This document shows positions 43,800-56,650 of a DNA stretch of 64,000 nt, piece after piece (the stretch's first letter is position 1; each line of letters starts with the position of its first letter). The stretch spans positions 1,775,925 to 1,839,924 of the forward strand of contig RDEW01000002.1 in NCBI GenBank assembly GCA_011109175.1, in the 5' to 3' direction. Under the pieces are notes generated by a model that worked only from the letters and a program-made list of their open reading frames with translations, was not told the DNA's origin and searched no databases. The translations under genes were made by a program, and so were the position numbers. The stretch comes from Dicyema japonicum. Lineage: Eukaryota; Dicyemida; Rhombozoa; Dicyemidae.

Positions 43800-46200
43800 A
43801 ATGACTAGAATTACTGGTGATTCCTCGGTGGACTGTACATGGTGAGTTGGAGTGTGGGTATCGTGGCGACACGTGTTATTCCTCTCAAAGGGTGGGTACC
43901 TATAAGAGCTGTTAATTCCTTGTTCCCCCTCAAAGCAGACTTCCCCGAGTTCCCCCAGACAAGATTCAAATCCTCTGGTATCGTTGAGTTTGGCCTCCTT
44001 TTCTTCTTATTAGGTCTTCCAAGGGGGTTGGTGTAGAATTTAGATCGCCTTTGATCCAGTTTTCTATCACGGAAAACGCTCTTTTTTGGGTTGCCGCAAT
44101 TCTCTGTGCATTTGTCCAAGAAATTGAAGGGCCCCATGATCCACATGCATATGATGTGCATGGCTTGACATACTGGCTGCACAGTGATTTCAGAACGGGA
44201 TGACTTCCGATCTTCCATAAACCAGAGATCCCCTTCAAAAGGTTGATATTTTTTTCACATTTGCTTAAAACATTTCCCACGTGGCGCGAGAAAGTCATAT
44301 GGGTGTCGAATACTACTCCCAGGATCTTCTGCCATTTTTGGAATGGCAACCTGCTTCTATATCCACTGTCCTGTTGGATATTCTCTTATCAGAGGTTAGG
44401 AGAGACGTAACCGATTTTTCGGGCTGATCGGCAGACTGTTTTCATTTAACCAGTAGATGAAGCAGTTTACAAGTAATTGTAATCTCCCCGAGGCGACCTG
44501 AACGTCTTGGTCCCTGGATGCAATAACAATATCACATCTGCATAAGCCATTAAAAGTCATCCTCATGCTCCGGAGTCGGGATATCATTCAAGAATAGGTT
44601 GAAGAGTATAGGGGACAGAGGAGATCCTTGGGGTATTCCATTTGGAATTAAATGGGAGCTCAACCGTAGGCTTCCCATACAGATTCGTCTTCTTCGTCCA
44701 CAAAAAATTCACCAGCCAGAGTTTGAAATTCCCAGGTATATCCGTCTGATGGATTTTCCTGGTGAGTCTCTTTCTTGGGATGTAGTCGAATGCCTTGTGA
44801 ATATCTACGGAACATAGAATTGTCTTTTTGTGCCTGGGTTTGTTGGTGAACCCCGAGAGGGAATAAAATCACTCAGGGATAGTTGGTGGGTATCCGTCGA
44901 GTAAAGGAATTTAAATCCGTGTTGGAATGGTTTCTCTGGGATTGTTCCCCTGATCTTCTGAAGAACTAGTTTTTCCAGAATTTTCGACATTGAAGATAGC
45001 AACGATACCGGTCTGAATGATGCCGGGTCGTTTTTTGGTTTCCCCATCTTCAATATCGGGGGGATGTAGGCGAGTTTCCATAGTGAAGGGATCGTATTTT
45101 CTTTTAAAGACCAATTATAGATTTTTGTAAGGGTCCTGATCCTCTCCGGTCCAAGATTATTCTGCAGGATAACAGGGATTCCATCTGGGCCGTGGGAATA
45201 GGTAGTCTTTGTATTGAACAGTGCTTCTTTTACATCCGTTTCTGAAAAGTAGGAAGATAAGCGGTCCCTCTTCGGTTTTTTTCAAAGGAAGTTGATCTGT
45301 CTTGATCTTCCGTTTCTCTTTATGGCAATACTTCATAATGGAATTCAGATCCTTCTGGCTGTATTCAGATTCGTCGGTTGGTCTATCATCAGTCCTTGAT
45401 ATGTCCTGAATGATTTTCCATACTTGGCGGTTGTCTGATTTCGGTTCAAAGCTGTGAGAACTCGTGACCATTTTGCTTTCTGTATCTTAAGTTCTTTGGC
45501 CTTTATATTTTTATTCAGTCGGAGTTTTGCCTCGGTTGAGCGAATTCCAGCCTTTTTGAGGCTATTTCTTTCCTTGTCCAAAGCCATCTTACCAAAGCCT
45601 CCTGTGTAGCAGTGTGTCTTATTGGGACAGTCATTTTTCTCCCTTGCAGAATGATGTCATTTATGTGATACACCGCCTTGTCAAGGGATGAGAAATCCTC
45701 CAGATTTACGTCAGCTAAACGATGTTCAGTAATAATCCGGAAAAGGTTTCAGTTTGCGGATTTGTATATGTAGGTCGGCTTCTTATCACAAAATACTTCC
45801 CTCCTGATCTTCAATAATTTCCACCGGAGATACCGAGAAAAATAGGGTTGTGGTCGCTTCTGGCATCGTATATGACGGACCAAGTTACTCTTGTAGAGAG
45901 GGTTGGGGAGCAGAGAGTGAAGAGTTGGGGAGCAGAGAGTGATGTTGGTTGGTCAGAATTCCTGAAAGGGGTTCTTGTGTATTTCGAGAGGTCATTAATG
46001 ATCATCAGTTTTCCAGACTGCGAGAGTAGAAGTCTTCCTCTTGCATCGACAGGCTGACTTGACAGCCAAAAGGGATGTTTGGCATTCATATCTCCGCAGA
46101 TCAAGATATCCCCCATATTTTCCAAAGTAGATAAGTCAACCACTTCTTAAGGCATGAGCCAGGAGGAGGTATATAGACGTTCACCAGAAACAATTTTCTT
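43800..46200 (-). mobile_element. Jockey-like LINE, APE endonuclease plus RT, degenerate
   Basis: On the minus strand: the APE endonuclease end (ILICGDMNAKHPFWLSSQPV, TRTPFRNSDQPTSLSAP, DARSDHNPIFLGISG) at 46145-45810; RT blocks KPKNDPASFRPVSLLSSMSK and FQHGFKFLYSTDTHQL at 45060-44850; DIHKAFDYIPRKRL at 44820-44770; GIPQGSPLSPILFNLFLND at about 44640-44580, then YADVI in place of YADD; and the post-RT segment WQKILGVVFDTHMTFSRHVG at 44340-43970. Frames change several times and the second catalytic Asp is lost. A related 3' piece is at 13480-13950. Confidence 0.85.
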
Positions 46201-46882
46201 TTTGGTGAACTCGCAGAGATTCCAATGGTTTCCGTGGTTTCATCGTCACCAAGGAATTTCCTTATTTCTGATGAACATTCCAGATACTTGACTCCCTTTC
46301 TAATAATCGTTAGTAGTCCACCACATTTCTTTGTACGATCTTTCCGAATAACATTAAATCCAGGAAAAATAGGCGTAGAGTCCTGATCAATTTAGACTCT
46401 TGAATTAGTAGAATGTCAATTTTGATTTTTTGAGATGAGTGTTCTGAGCTCCAAGATTTTACCCTTGATTCCATTTACGTTGAGCTGGATCACTGAAATC
46501 CAGTCCTTTTGTTTTCGAGGGGCACACGTCCGGGAAGATGATACCGATCCAGAAATTCGCCAACCGGGGGTAACATTACTCTCCGGTGGAAGAAAGCAGA
46601 TGGTCTTTTTCTGAAGTGCGTTACGCGCACTCTGAGCGCCTCCATGGCTATTCTGTCTGGTGTATCACATGACGCCGCGTTTATTGGAGTTAAAAAATTA
46701 AACTTTATGTATGTGACCAGGAAGTAGCAATGACATCGCCTGATCGTTCCTTTCCCCCTTATTAACCGCAGATGGTGTACGACCAAATATACTCTTAGAA
46801 TGATTACAAGCGATGTCACTTTTGATCGGCTGCCTCTAAATTTAGAATAAATGTGCAATGATTAAAGACAAAATTAAAAAAA

Positions 46883-47345
46883 TCAATCCAAATCCGCTAA
46901 TTTTAGGACATCCTCGACTTTAATAATTTCACCGTTCAGAACTTCCTCTATTTTATCATACATTTGATTTTTGGCGGGATTTTCTGTAACTTTCACTTCA
47001 GCTGTTGCTTCGTTAAATCTTTGTAAAACAAGCTGAGCGATCTCCTTCAACTCAACCACTCCTTGACGGAATGTCTGAAGTGCTGAAATGCCAGGACGTG
47101 TCTCAATGCTAAAATCAACAGGAAATTTACTTCACATAGATCTCTCGTTCTGAAGGGTGAGGCATAGAGTAGCCGTACATTTTTACTCCAGGTTGAGCGC
47201 CTAACACTGTTGATAGGGCGTTGCCTAGGGTGTGATCCTCATCTCTCATGAGTAATGTCACGTGTGTATCATCACTTGCATTATCTGAAGAAATTTTCTC
47301 AAATTTAGGTTTAGGAGCTCTTCTTACTGGACCGTCAACCATCAC
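46883..47345 (-). CDS. POLR1D: RNA polymerase I/III subunit RPAC2 (Rpc19)
   Basis: One of the two alpha-like subunits shared by RNA polymerases I and III; it pairs with RPAC1 to nucleate assembly. ATG at 47345 and TGA at 46883-46885, with a single 22-nt intron (47109-47130), gives 146 aa against 133 in human. The core reads RDEDHTLGNALSTVLG, YGYSMPHPSEREIYVNIETR and SALQTFRQGVVELKEI. HPSE and the FQRGL-like motif separate it from RPB11 (POLR2J), which has HPLE. It has a Lys/Glu-rich C-terminal extension (VLNGEIIKVEDVLKLADLD). Intact. Confidence 0.93.
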
Positions 47346-48621
47346 ACAACAAATAAACGTTATATTTAAATTTATTTATTTAGAAAATATTTAATTACAT
47401 TATTAAATTATATAATAAAATAATAAATAATTTATAAAAATTAGATAACTCTCATTGGCTTAACGTAACATCGGATTTAAAGGTTGTGGGTTCGAAACTG
47501 AAAGATGGAGTTTTCAGCGAATTTAATTCTTGTCAAACAGATCCCACCCATGAAGCGACGAGTCCTTCTGGCATGCCAAAGTAGTTAAAAGGTATCTTCC
47601 TACTCTCTCCCTGACCAAATCCTCTGGTGAAGATTATATTATGAAAACTATTCCGCCGAAGAATGAAGTGATGTCCGCGACGGTAGGACGTGTGATGAAA
47701 ATGGACGATGGTGGACTAGTTCTCCATCTCTCTTCTGATCGGAAGCCTGTCTGAAGTATTGGTAGATGGTTTTGGTCGGCACAAGCAGCTGTTCTCCCTC
47801 TTGTTCCTTTCTTGGATTAATTAGTAATGATTGTTTTTGCTAGGCTTACCATTGTAAGCCTAGTTATTGTAAGCAGTATTCGCATCTTAGTCTAATAGAT
47901 TTCTAGGGGAAGTGATTACGAACTAAATGTAACACAATCCCCAATAATCAGGTATCCAATCAATGTGGTTGGTAAATGTTGTTTATGTTATTCATTCAGC
48001 TTAGTCTGGTAAATTTTGTCTACAATTTTCTAGTGGCATTAGATCGGGAGCATTTGCCAAGTTCTAACAATGTATCCATCGACATGATACGAGTTGACTA
48101 ATACGCTGGCAGAAAGTACATAGAGGAGCTACTAGGTGGCTTTTAAGTGTTACCAGATGTCCTAGGCCCCTGAGAAAAGAATAGATTACAGCGTATCACT
48201 CCAGGTGTTATGAAAGCAAACATCAAACTTGCTAAATTGGATAACCAAAACTTGTTTATCATTCGAATATTTCAGTCTTAAAAACGATAAAAGATAAACG
48301 ATAAAGTAGAAATACTCAACCTTTGGAGATCGTTTCCAGTTCTCCCCAATCGCCTTCGAATTTCTGAAACAGTAGGAAAATAAGTAAAGGGGTCGCTAAC
48401 AAGATTGAAAATGCGTCGTGGCACAACTCAGAGACCCTCACAAACGAAATGGTTTTCAAAGTGTTTGGGAATGGAGATGCTAATTTTCCAATGGAGCATG
48501 ATTTGTTACTAATTTTTACTAAAATAAATATTTAAAAATTAAAAAATAAATATAATAATATATTTTAGAATGGTTAACCTACAATTACAATTATAAATAG
48601 CGTATTTGCGCAAGTAAATTA
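47346..48621. other. RPAC2 - Y-box intergenic region
   Basis: About 1.3 kb. A tRNA-like GTGGGTTCGAAAC near 47487 hints at a SINE head; otherwise nothing recognisable. It serves as the shared upstream region of two divergently transcribed genes. Confidence 0.4.
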
Positions 48622-49039
48622 ATGTCGTCTACGCAATCAGGTAGGGTGTTATTTGACAATCAAGTTCTATCTACTACTGGATACGTTTCTTGGTATAATG
48701 TGGATAGAGGATTCGGTTTTATAGAAAGGTATTATTATTAAGTTTAAAATAGGGCTGATAACGGCCATTTTATTTTTGTCCACGTGGTAATTTTTATACT
48801 GAAATAATAGAGCAACATAGCACAAATATCTCAAAACAATACATGGAGTCTCGATAAGGGAGAACATGTAGAATTTGAAGTTAGAAATGGAAAAGGGGCG
48901 TTGAAGCCGTTAATGTGAATGGAGTAAATGGTAAAAAACCGTTTGGAAATCGTTCGTTCGACTTGGTTTTATTTCTTATTACTTTTAGGACGGCTTAGTA
49001 TTCCATCCGCACAGAAGGCCTGTTAAAAAAACAGTCTGA
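48622..49039 (+). CDS. Cold-shock-domain (Y-box) RNA-binding protein
   Basis: A single cold-shock domain that binds single-stranded RNA/DNA; Y-box proteins package mRNA. ATG at 48622. Introns 48729-48752, 48787-48810 and 48966-48988 (23-24 nt). TTGYVSWYNVDRGFGFIER carries RNP1-like GFGFI; NGHFIFVHV is RNP2; KGEHVEFEVRNGKG and, after one missing base, GVEAVNVNGVNG complete the fold (compare GEKGAEAANV in YB-1). A basic tail (HPHRRPVKKTV) ends at TGA 49037-49039. Oddity: GGGG at 48895-48898 needs one more G to join the two halves. With it the protein is about 115 aa, far shorter than animal YBX proteins, as the basic/aromatic tail is nearly absent. Confidence 0.85.
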
Positions 49040-49442
49040 TAATAGTGTTTCGTAATTATTTTTTTCATTACTGTTTTATTTTGGTGTAAAGTTTGATAAA
49101 AAAGAAATATCGAACAAATCATTAGGAGTAAGTTAATTAATAGTCTGACTTATTAATTGTCTACCCACGTTGTATAGATTAAATAATTGTTAATATCTTC
49201 ATAATACCACTGATCAGTCTAATAGCTTCATAGAACGTGGTTAAATCACGTGGTTGAGTTTTGCATCACACTGATTGTTGATTCTCTTCTTTATTCAATT
49301 ACCTTTCAAGATATTGGACTTATATTCCAGGACCCATGGTATCGATGACCATCCATTCTACTGGAGTATACGGATTCGTAATCTTTGTTGTCCGATATAC
49401 ATTTAACTTTTTTTAAAGGAAAACAATTTATTAACAAAAAAT

Positions 49443-50560
49443 TTAAATAATTAAGCCTTTGCAGATAGGATTCCGTTTACGTTTCCACGTAATACGGCAA
49501 TCCCGTGTCGTTGCCTTTGCCAGAACGATTTGCGGGGTTCTTTTTATCGGCTCGCTAGTTTCCTTCCTATTTCTTTCAGAAAGGCCGCAGTGACAGATCC
49601 TATGGCTCCGACGTTTATATGGCCACTGATGTGAATCGGCATCGGTCTCTAATGGCCGACTACTTCTGGATCTTGGGCGATTCTGTTTCTGAGCAGATCT
49701 CAGAAGGAGCGAAGTGGAGAAGGTATCCACACAGGTTGGATCCCAGACCAATGATTTTCCGTGCAAATATGGGAAAAGTGTAATTCCGTCTGACCTCTTA
49801 CCATCTCCACGATCCAGTCCAACAGAATCCAGTTAAGTTGGGAAGCTTAGAGAGTTCGCATAATAATATTATTCAATGCAGTGCGACGAGGTGAGCGACC
49901 TGCACTCCTTTTGCAAGACAAAGGATGTAGTCCTTTGGTGTCAACTGTTCCTCCACAACGGCATCTGTGTTTCTGGCAGACGTCAAGTCCCAATCATTGT
50001 GCTATTCCGATTCTCACATAGTTGTCGTCCATAAGAGTTCCGAAAGAAGCGGATGAAAATGCCTGGAGCCATGCATCACTCCCATGTTGTGCAGCAGATA
50101 GCCAACAGGCAAGCCGGCGTTGGTTCGAATCTTTCTTTAGGCTATCGACGATAGTCTTGAGGAAGAGACATCATCTGGGATTGGAAACACTGCTTTCCTC
50201 CACTGCAAGCAAGCTTCGTCAAATACTGTGTTCAAGGAAAGTCCAGTGGGGTGACGTAGGATTTCCCGGACGAGATGACTGCAGCTCGAAAGCGACTATA
50301 GGTATGCCGGATGGGCGATCTCTAAAGCCGATCTTAGACCAACTCCTCCGAGAGTTAAAGGAAGTTTTCATTGTGTCCAACCCAATTCGTCAAAACGTAA
50401 ATTCAGTACTGACTCGACTATTTGCCTTAACGTCTGATCCAGGCTCAGTAGCAAATCTCGATGGCCGAAGCACGGGGAACTCCGCAGAGCGTATTGCAAT
50501 TTCGGCAAACATAAGCGTCTCCTCACGAGGTGAGAGAAATTCAAACGAGGAATGAATTAA
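49443..50560 (-). mobile_element. REL-endonuclease LINE, C-terminal half
   Basis: The minus frames, with shifts, read [34 protein letters not shown] and [20 protein letters not shown] (CCHC knuckle), KSLVWDPTCVDTFSTSLLLR (endonuclease block), and the end FWQRQRHGIAVLRGNVNG. The large plus-strand ORF at 50022-50555 is its antisense shadow. Inactive. Confidence 0.75.
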
Positions 50561-50639
50561 ACTTCAAAGCATTGTCAGGTGCATCTACCTCTTGTGATCA
50601 GGAGATGATTCAGATTTTTTTATCATAATAAAATATTAA

Positions 50640-50975
50640 ATTTGAACAATATACAAACGAGAATATTTTTAATTGTGACGAAACCCTTTTTTTAATCAAA
50701 CTTGCATCATACAAATCATTTTTGAAAACTGGTGAAAAAACACGTGGCTTCAAACTGAGTAAAGATAGAGCGCTCTCCATCTATGCTGTAGATACACTAG
50801 ACAAAAATTCTAACCATTCATAATGTTTGATGAAATTGAAGATGATGATGCATATCTCTATGATGATATCGACTGAACCATCAACATCAAAAAGTTTATG
50901 GAAAACCTAGAGACAAAAAAATTTGATTTGATTCCAGACAATCTTTATGATTTTTATGAATCAGAAAGAAAGTGA
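50640..50975 (+). mobile_element. Tigger-like transposase fragment
   Basis: The plus frame reads FEQYTNENIFNCDETLFF and, after a shift, GFKLSKDRALSIYAVDT; FNxDET is the first catalytic-Asp region of Tigger/pogo transposases. An acidic tail (DEIEDDDAYLYDDID) follows. No terminal repeats seen. Confidence 0.7.
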
Positions 50976-50979
50976 GTGT

Positions 50980-53700
50980 AGGAATAAAAAGTAAATATAA
51001 ATATAGAAAGAAAATAACTGATTACTTTAAAAAATAATGTTCTTTTCGTTTATTTATCGAACTATATAGAAAACCTCTGTTTGGGGGAAACCTCTGATTT
51101 GTCTCTTTAACACTCCCAGGTGTGATTATTCCACTTGACCTAAACGTTTCAAGGGTTATTTGGATAAATTATCCATAAAGGGGCAATAAGGACTTGATTA
51201 GCCGTTTCTGACGAAACTCTCAAGAATATGGTCGTTGAACACTTACAAGGATTAAATGTGACTAAGAGTTCATTCCGACCATCTCGTGGAACTGAAATGT
51301 GGTAGTAACGAAGACCTCACAAGAGGAAAGACGATTGGCTTGGATGGTGAGAGAAGGGATAAAGGTGAGTCTAAGAGGAGGACAGATTTCCATATCTGAA
51401 TTATAGGACTACCACTAAAAAGTGAAATTACAGACATTTATGCACGTTTATTATCATTTTTGAGGGATTCGAACACACGTGAACAATCAAGACTGCTATT
51501 GCAGCTTGACCCATAAACCCTCACGAGTGGAGATGGTTTTCACGACCATCGTCAAGGTCAATGCTCAGTGTCTCTTGTCTGTTGGCGCATAGTCACTGAT
51601 GTCTTTGTTTCTGGTTCTGAATAAAGCTAACACGAATAGCGAAGATCTCCCAATTGAGGTCCTTTAAGGATTCACAGTTGGGGTTCTGGTGAGTATAACT
51701 GAAATTTGATGAGCAAAGACGTATTTGATCTTCACCTTAGAAATTAGTGTAGTACCTGTAGTTTGAATTTTGCTGATACCTCCCGTTCGATCTTGGAGTA
51801 AGGTTACAGAGGTACGCGAATAACATCTGGTTGGCCTATCTCTTGTACATTTAATATCTTCATCCCCTCAAAGTTGATATAACTTCTCCACCTTCTTGAT
51901 GGACTCGGGAGACATTGCATACTTGGGGTTATGAAATTAGAAAGCATCCGATACGCCAATATCTATTTTCGAATCCCTCCTGGCAAAATTGTGGGAGATT
52001 GGGGGGAACCGTCTACCTTGGGAAGGAACAAGGGAATTAGCCATGGTAGTGGTCGACAGGCGAAATTCTCTATACGTCAGTCCTCGTAACGGTCTCCGTG
52101 TGATCAGCTTCATTTATGGATAGTAAAAAGTGGAAAATTAATATTGAGTTTTATAGAACAAAAGAGTCCCCCAAATCGACGACTGGCTTTCATCACGTGG
52201 TCTGGGCTAGTTAACACTTGTGACTCCCATTTCTAACGCAATAACACAAAGTCAGTCATTAATCAATTCCCGGACAGGGGGACAAAGATAGTATATACAA
52301 TTGTCCTGATCTCTGCCATAACTGTCTCCCTGTAGCAGTCGATAGGTTTTGAGAAACTCCGAGAAAAATATCAGCAAATTCGTATAAATTTCTTTCTTAA
52401 TTCCTACCACACCTGATCTATGGGAATGTTCTTGGCTGTTACGTGGGATTGCAACCTTAGGTGGCTTCAATTCGGCTTCCTTAGTAAATGATCTGAGTCA
52501 ATAGTCTTTTCTTTAAGACCGATCTAAATTTGTTTGATTGTTGGGGGATGAACAGTTTGACTCAGAATTTATGATATCAACGTGCTTTAGTGTCTAATAG
52601 TTCATTGTGGTGAACTGCAGCTTCCTTCTCTTTCGCACACATCTCATTTCAACCAATATATCTCCTCCTCATTTAGCCACATAAATATGTAGAACTCTGA
52701 TTTGGTCCCTAAAGTGACGATATATTTCATTTTATGAAAATGAATTTTTGACCTCTTCTAAATGGGGACCAGTCTTTCATGGTCTCTAGCACTGTTTCGA
52801 TATCAAAAAGATTATTTTTTACCTCCTTTGGTATCACGTGCAGAAAATTTTCTCATTCTTACCAAATCACTTTCTTACGTGCAATGGATTGGTGATAGTA
52901 AAAAGGAGGAGACAGTCGAGAAGAGAGATGGCTGATACCTGACCTCCTTACGAGTCGTATGAGGGCATGTGATTCAATCAGAGAGCTGCTTTTAGTGAAC
53001 TTAGTCAAACTATATTATAGCCATCAGCGCAGATCGCTTGCACACAGGCAGCTATCGAACATAAGAATTGATATAACATACAGTAGATCTTCTCGATATC
53101 CCCCAGGTTGAGAAATACTGTATTAATTGACTTATAAACTCGTATTTTAGGATTCCATATGTATTATCATTAATTGGAATTTCCTCGTTGATTTTGAAGT
53201 TGTGGGGGATGATTCGTTATTACCGTCTATTCGTGTTCTCAGAAAAAGACCCTATTCGTGTTCCCCCACAATTATTGTTGGGTGTCTCTTTAAACTCCAC
53301 TTTGCACGTTAGAACAGTTTACAAATGTCAAGTCCTCGATTTTTCCACGAATGACGTGTCGACGTCTTTTAAATTGATTTCTTTGTACGCAACATAAGAT
53401 CCTTTCCGGCCTCACTTTTTTTGAATATCGACAATGAGACTTGAAAACTTTGGTTGTAAAAGTGATCCGGTATTCGTTTTCCGAGGCGTATTCGACTCCT
53501 ACTTGAGGAAGGCTTGAGAATTTCGGCACAAGAGAGATAGAATATCGGGAGGCAATCTTGCAGCCAACCATCTGAAGACAAATCTGACCGCAATCGGTCG
53601 CGCTTCGCTCCCTTCTTATCGAAAGAGATTAGGTTGTCAGAGAACAGGACGTGGACGACCACTTCGGGAATCCTCCGTACAAACTCCGGTTAGTTTAGTA
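50980..53700. other. Long region without a supported gene
   Basis: The minus ORFs at 52252-52470 and 53290-53571 are protein-like but unrecognised. The sequence is moderately G+C-rich and full of stops, probably old transposon sequence. The 52890-52990 area weakly resembles dispersed family B. Confidence 0.35.
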
Positions 53701-54229
53701 ATTGAATGTGTAGACAAAGTCCTGGATCTCCAACGGACAAAGATGTCAGGTCTTTCAGATGACCAGGTCATATTCCGTCAAGGCCACCACTGTTGGGGGT
53801 AAAATTCCGTATCGCGATAAGTATTTCATCGTTTGATGGGTCAGTAAAGTCACCTCCTGAGTTAGGTGGACCCTTCAGGGAGGAAAAAAATATTCATCAA
53901 TTAGCCACATGGAACCAGGCAGACATTATATTCAGTCTTTTCATCTTTAGTATTATCCCTGAACCTACCCTAGAGCACCCTAATTACCCACGTGAAAAAC
54001 AATCTGTTTCTAGACCTATTATCTTTAAATACTGTCCTTGCGATTTATTGTCACTCCAAACTTACCTGTAGTCTCTTGAAGAACATCTCGTCTAAAATTA
54101 ATGAATTTTTGGATCTATATGTCTTCTTTTTGCCGGCCCTGCATAGCTTATGTTAACCGAGGCCCTTTCTTAAGATTCAGGATGCGCTATGGAAATCCTG
54201 GAATATCGAAAGAATTTAAAACTTTTAGT

Positions 54230-54415
54230 TCTATCGTCTGACCCTTCTGAAACTCAAAAGTCATGAGAGCTATCGAAGACGCCGGTTTACTTCCTTCTGG
54301 AACCCTTCGGTCTTGACAGAGGTGAGGCAAGAGGCCAGGTGGCGTAACAACCATGCTATGGAGCCAGGGGATGTGTCTTGTTTGGGATTCAACGTTGACG
54401 GAACATAAGATTAAG
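54230..54415 (+). mobile_element. REL-LINE fragment, plus strand
   Basis: Plus-strand frames give RAIEDAG, LEPFGLDRGEARGQ and TTMLWSQGMCLVWDSTLTEH, the endonuclease block of this LINE family. It abuts, in opposite orientation, the RT part at 54400-55280. Confidence 0.6.
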
Positions 54416-55280
54416 TTGACCAAGGCACAGCAGCTTGTAAGGGACGATGGAATTGCCAAATCGGCTGGAGACCTCAGACCAATTCCCCCAAACCTTATCG
54501 TGAGCTTTCCTTGGGACAGCCAGTGTTATCAAATCGGATATTTGTAATTTATTCAGTCGTCTGTCTAAAAAGGTCCCCCAGAGATTTGGGAGAATCAGAC
54601 TCTTAGAAAAAATTTCCATCCCAGACAAGGATAGAAGGACATCTAAGGAGAACCGAACAGAAGTCTTAACTATCCTCGCATCAGGGAACAAGGGCGCTCC
54701 AAAGCGGGTTTGGATTATGGAAAACTCGTCCGGTGGAAAACTAACATTTATGATTTCTGTTTTCCGCACATTCACTTGCAGGCCAAGGTCTGACAGTAAG
54801 TACAGCAATTCCAGAGAGTCTATAATCGAGGCGTCTCCACCAATCGTTCCGTCATCGAGGTACCAAATAATAAGAGGGTCCGAGATCTTCTGAATAACAT
54901 GGTCAATAGTAATGGAGAGAAGAGATGTCCAACGGGATCACCTTGCTGAACGATGTCCGAAGACAAGCGAACTCTCAAATCCGTGAGAAAGATGCACAAA
55001 TTTGGCCATTTCAGGCGTCCTAGAAACGTAGAACTCCATAATGCGGTCACGCCTGAGGGAATTGAATACATTGGAGATATCTAACTTCAAAAGTTGTTTC
55101 CGATGTCTCAGATCACAGGAAGAGGTAAACAAGCTTGTTGAACAAATAGCTGCCTCACAACCATGAGGGACACCAACGCCCATCTGGGTTGGAGACATCT
55201 CACTCAGAAGGTTACATACAAGTTTCACTGAATATCTGAAAAAAATTCCCTACAGCAATCGGACGAATACCGTCCGGTTT
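54400..55280 (-). mobile_element. REL-type LINE, RT core fragment (YLDDG)
   Basis: The minus frames include KLVCNLLSEMSPTQMGVGVP, LKLDISNVFNSLRRDRIMEF (metal-binding Asp), QQGDPVGHLFSPLLLTMLF, then WYLDDGTIGGDASIIDSLEL with the LDD active site, and LLSDLGLQVNVRKTEIIN. The YLDDGxxGG form with long spacing fits the polymerase of the same family as the WD-T-C-VD endonuclease fragments. Several frameshifts. Confidence 0.75.
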
Positions 55281-55669
55281 GTTGAATTCGTGTAAAAGAG
55301 CACCAAAGAGATGGTTCCTCACAGAAGGGTCGATATCTGTTGACAAAATTTGTAAGAGATCTGATTAAGTTTCCCCCGCTCGGCAGGGCATCTAAGATGA
55401 GATCTTTTACATGCCCAGGCCGTAAACCATCAATCCTACCACTACTAGAGCTGCAGAGAGAGCGAAATCCATTATCAACTGACTACTCTGAAATGACGGG
55501 GACTGGAAGACTGCTTGTTTCCTAGTGATCGTGTCCTAGGTTGAAGTTGAAGTCGAATAGGGGGTAATAGTGTTATTTGATTCAATCACCCACAGGTTTG
55601 GTTATCATTTGTACAGCGGAATTCTCCATAATAGAGGGAAATGGTTAAGAATGAGGCCATTATTGAATG

Positions 55670-55795
55670 ATTCGTGCGCTTTGTGAACGTTAAATTTGAG
55701 CATTAAAAAATGTCAGATATTCCTGAGCGCCTTACTTTTTTAAAAGATTCTCATCAATAAAAAATTCCTATTCTTTTTATGGGACCCTGTCTGTG
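55670..55795 (+). repeat. Dispersed repeat C, copy 1
   Basis: Shares CTTTGTGAACGTTAAATTTG, then AAAATTCC-rich and TTTTATGGGA blocks with 58140-58265. Shorter matches at 62730-62765 and 63340-63395. Confidence 0.65.
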
Positions 55796-55799
55796 CCTT

Positions 55800-56650
55800 C
55801 GTTCACTTGTTTGTTCGCCTGAATTATAAAGCATGTAAACTCTAGTACATTCGTAACGCACGTGAGTTGACGGGGCTTCTTTCTCTTCAAGGATAGAGAA
55901 GTAGATAGAGTGCTTCCAGTGCTGGCATCGATTGCAAACAATCATCAATCCATCCGTCTACTAATCCATTAGAGTACCTCGTGGAATCCGCAGGGACAGT
56001 TGACTCCAAGGTAGGGACTCTCAACACACTCCTCCGTCTTATTAAAATCAGTTATTACTGACGGATTTAATACACTCGGTAGTCATCTTCGGACTTTGTT
56101 ACATTGGAGATCCAAAAAGCTATCAAATCAGTGTGGTTTTTTGCACCTTTTAAAGAACTCGGGAATACAATCTCTTAGCAGGAGAAAATCGATCGGTCCT
56201 AAAGAATGATAGACGATCTCGGAAACACTTCCATAAAACAGTTAAGCATCATGGAATGAGAATTCGGTCATTTTTGAAGCTTGGATCCCCTAATAGCAAA
56301 AAATCAAAATGATATTAAATAATTTTGTGGGAAGGCCATACAAATAACATCAGCCTCCCTCAGTATCGACCTCAAATTTTCCAGTGTTTCCCTTGGAAAA
56401 CGTAGTCTCAACTGTTCTTGGTGTTTCTTCGTTCCTTTGCTATCGTGAGAGGCAACACACTTCAATTATAAATAGATTTATTAATAAATTTATTTTATTT
56501 GTTTTTAAAAATTGTTTTACAATATGGCAAACCTAAACCTTTTAATACAATAGTACATTATTCGGCGTGTAGTTGCCACCTTGTTTGTTTGTTTCTTTTT
56601 CCTTAATTTTACCTTTATCTGTTCTATTGTCAAATATTATCTTTATTATT
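55800..56650. other. Region without a supported gene
   Basis: Short ORFs on both strands, none recognisable. Confidence 0.3.

Noticed and set aside
50022-50555. 177-codon plus-strand ORF as a gene
   Set aside because: It is antisense to a REL-type LINE whose zinc-knuckle and endonuclease motifs lie on the minus strand.
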